From Poriferisodalis sp965204195 (GTDB taxonomy: Bacteria; Actinomycetota; Acidimicrobiia; Acidimicrobiales; Poriferisodalaceae), in contig NZ_OZ241975.1 in NCBI RefSeq assembly GCF_965204195.1, forward strand, positions 434,001-498,000: a DNA stretch of 64,000 bases. Reading direction: 5' to 3'. Positions within the stretch are counted from its first letter, which is position 1. Every line of letters starts with the position of its first letter. A model generated the notes under the pieces. The model was given only the letters and a program-made list of their open reading frames with translations, was not told the DNA's origin and searched no databases. The translations under genes and the position numbers were made by a program. Shown here in pieces: positions 63,312 through 64,000 of the stretch.

Positions 63312-63671
63312 ATGAGGTGGCTGCTTGACGAGATGTTGCCCCGTGCCGCCGTCGATGCTCTCAATGCGCGAGGTCACGATGCCGTGAGCGTTGTCGACAT
63401 CGATTTGCGAGCCGCTCCTGATGACAGCGTGTACGCAACTGCGGTCGAACAAGCGCGAGTCGTGGTGACCGAAGACGAGGACGACTTTGAGCGCATCCTG
63501 AAGCAGGCGTTTGCCGCCGGCGATGCCGTGGTTCCGGTAGTCGTAGTGCGCAAGACTCGGCTCAGCCGCGGCGGAGCGATGCCGAACAGCTTGGCGAGAG
63601 CACTGCACCGCTGGTCTGTCGACAATCCCGAGCCCTATCTCGGCGCGCACTACCTGTCGGATACGGAGTAG
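63312..63671 (+). CDS. DUF5615 PIN-like toxin-type protein
   Basis: 119 residues. Starts MRWLLDEMLPRAAVDALNARGHDAVSV, the DUF5615 pattern with an Asp-Glu metal-site candidate, followed by DDSVYATAVEQARVVVTEDEDDFERIL, where TEDEDDF fits the conserved TxDxDF of PIN-like nucleases. Genes of this family usually pair with an upstream DUF433 antitoxin, as here. It would act as a ribonuclease toxin; activity is unproven. The reading frame is intact while the antitoxin frame is broken. ATG 63312. Confidence 0.8.
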   Translation: MRWLLDEMLPRAAVDALNARGHDAVSVVDIDLRAAPDDSVYATAVEQARVVVTEDEDDFERILKQAFAAGDAVVPVVVVRKTRLSRGGAMPNSLARALHRWSVDNPEPYLGAHYLSDTE

Positions 63672-63682
63672 GCAACAGCGGC

Positions 63683-63877
63683 ATGGGTTGGTTCTGGCGT
63701 CGTCGTGAACTCGGCTTGCGGCCGCTATCCGAACTGCACGACGAGTTCGCGGCACGGCTAGGCGCTCGATCGATGCTGGACGACGCGGAAGCGGAGCTCA
63801 CGAAGCGCGAGCACGCCCAACACGGGTCTGAAGCCTGCTGCAGCTATCCCTCTTGGCCTTGGCGACCCTCGCCTTGA
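63683..63877 (+). CDS. Small hypothetical protein
   Basis: 64 residues from ATG 63683, 11 bases after the toxin-like gene. Begins MGWFWRRRELGLRPLSELHDEFAARLG, then an acidic helix (LDDAEAELTKREHA). No family recognised. The last ~15 residues (CCSYPSWPWRPSP) look non-coding, so it may be a truncated or shifted fragment, or not a gene. Confidence 0.35.
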   Translation: MGWFWRRRELGLRPLSELHDEFAARLGARSMLDDAEAELTKREHAQHGSEACCSYPSWPWRPSP

Positions 63878-64000
63878 CTCCGATTGGAAACGGCCCCGCC
63901 GCCGTGCCACACAGAATGCACAGGTAGCGTCCGGCGAGTGGCTCGTCAATCTTGGTGGGATGAGAACCGCGGACGGCTTGGCATATGGGCACCACGCGTG
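63878..64000. other. Right-edge sequence without a supported gene
   Basis: A minus-strand frame runs through 63798-63995 with a Cys-x2-Cys (YLCILCGTAAGPFPIG), but no start, ribosome site or family supports it. The segment is cut by the window edge. Confidence 0.3.

Noticed and set aside
63798..63995. Minus-strand small frame with a Cys-x2-Cys at the right edge
   Set aside because: No family, no ribosome site, overlaps another weak frame and is cut by the window.

Overview
The window is high-GC DNA (roughly two thirds G+C by eye, not counted) with closely packed genes, many GTG starts and frequent 4-bp ATGA/GTGA overlaps. The gene set points to an actinomycete-type bacterium: ClpC, a DUF2342-type zinc protease, a PAC2 protein, a LytR C-terminal-domain protein, a topoisomerase I with a lysine tail and no zinc fingers, and the coproporphyrin-dependent haem genes. 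I infer an aerobic, osmolyte- and fatty-acid-using member of the class Acidimicrobiia. This is inferred from gene content; no marker was searched.

Layout. 1-4.9 kb: a glycine-betaine-type binding lipoprotein (cut by the left edge), a divergent choline-sulfatase-like gene, an ammonium channel and a DUF368 polyprenyl-phosphate translocase. 4.9-16 kb: DNA and nucleotide metabolism (topA, MFS-tmk-holB, tilS, hpt) running into folB-folK, with a tRNA-Thr and a catalytically dead phosphatase-like protein. 16-21 kb: thioesterase, acyl-CoA dehydrogenase, 3-hydroxyacyl-CoA dehydrogenase, then folP and a polyprenyl diphosphate synthase on the minus strand. 21-28.7 kb: clpC, a lipoprotein, an IS256-family insertion between two copies of an intergenic repeat, ispD-ispF-rlmB and a second tRNA-Thr. 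28.7-38 kb: a quinone-reductase-like gene, a Rieske oxygenase of the carnitine/betaine type, ribokinase, upp, a LytR_C protein, glycerate kinase, CIRCE-controlled groEL, fdhD and coproheme decarboxylase. 38-46 kb: DmdC-like dehydrogenase, larE, an unknown gene, glnD, PAC2, GNAT and DoxX. 46-50.6 kb: an envelope-glycan-like cluster (GtrA, two methyltransferases, six-hairpin protein, GT4). 50.8-57.7 kb: hemE, coproporphyrinogen oxidase, an Lnt homologue with serine at the nucleophile position, a HelD-like RNA polymerase remodeller and a CDGSH protein. 57.7-64 kb: a 1672-residue Lhr-type helicase, then a small toxin-antitoxin-like pair whose antitoxin gene carries a frameshift.

How the genes fit together. 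The left-end transporter and sulfatase, the Rieske oxygenase and the DmdC-like dehydrogenase suggest use of quaternary-amine or sulfonium osmolytes. chdC, hemE and the oxidase make up much of the coproporphyrin-dependent haem route. folB, folK and folP cover folate steps. ispD, ispF and the polyprenyl synthase supply isoprenoids.

Most unusual signal. A dispersed repeat of about 40-75 bp, with core GGCCCGAGCGGCCCGTGAGC and a second conserved block AACAAGAGCGGG, occurs in at least six places. It usually lies directly 3' of a gene, in either orientation. It also lies in frame inside helD and forms the tail of ribokinase, where it is read in the same frame and gives the same peptide (ARAARE...EQER). 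It resembles the protein-invading palindromic elements known from Rickettsia in behaviour, but not in visible sequence. The other points of note are the IS256 copy between paired repeats, the dead phosphatase homologue, the Cys-to-Ser Lnt homologue and the broken antitoxin. No CRISPR array, prophage, rRNA or biosynthetic megacluster was seen.
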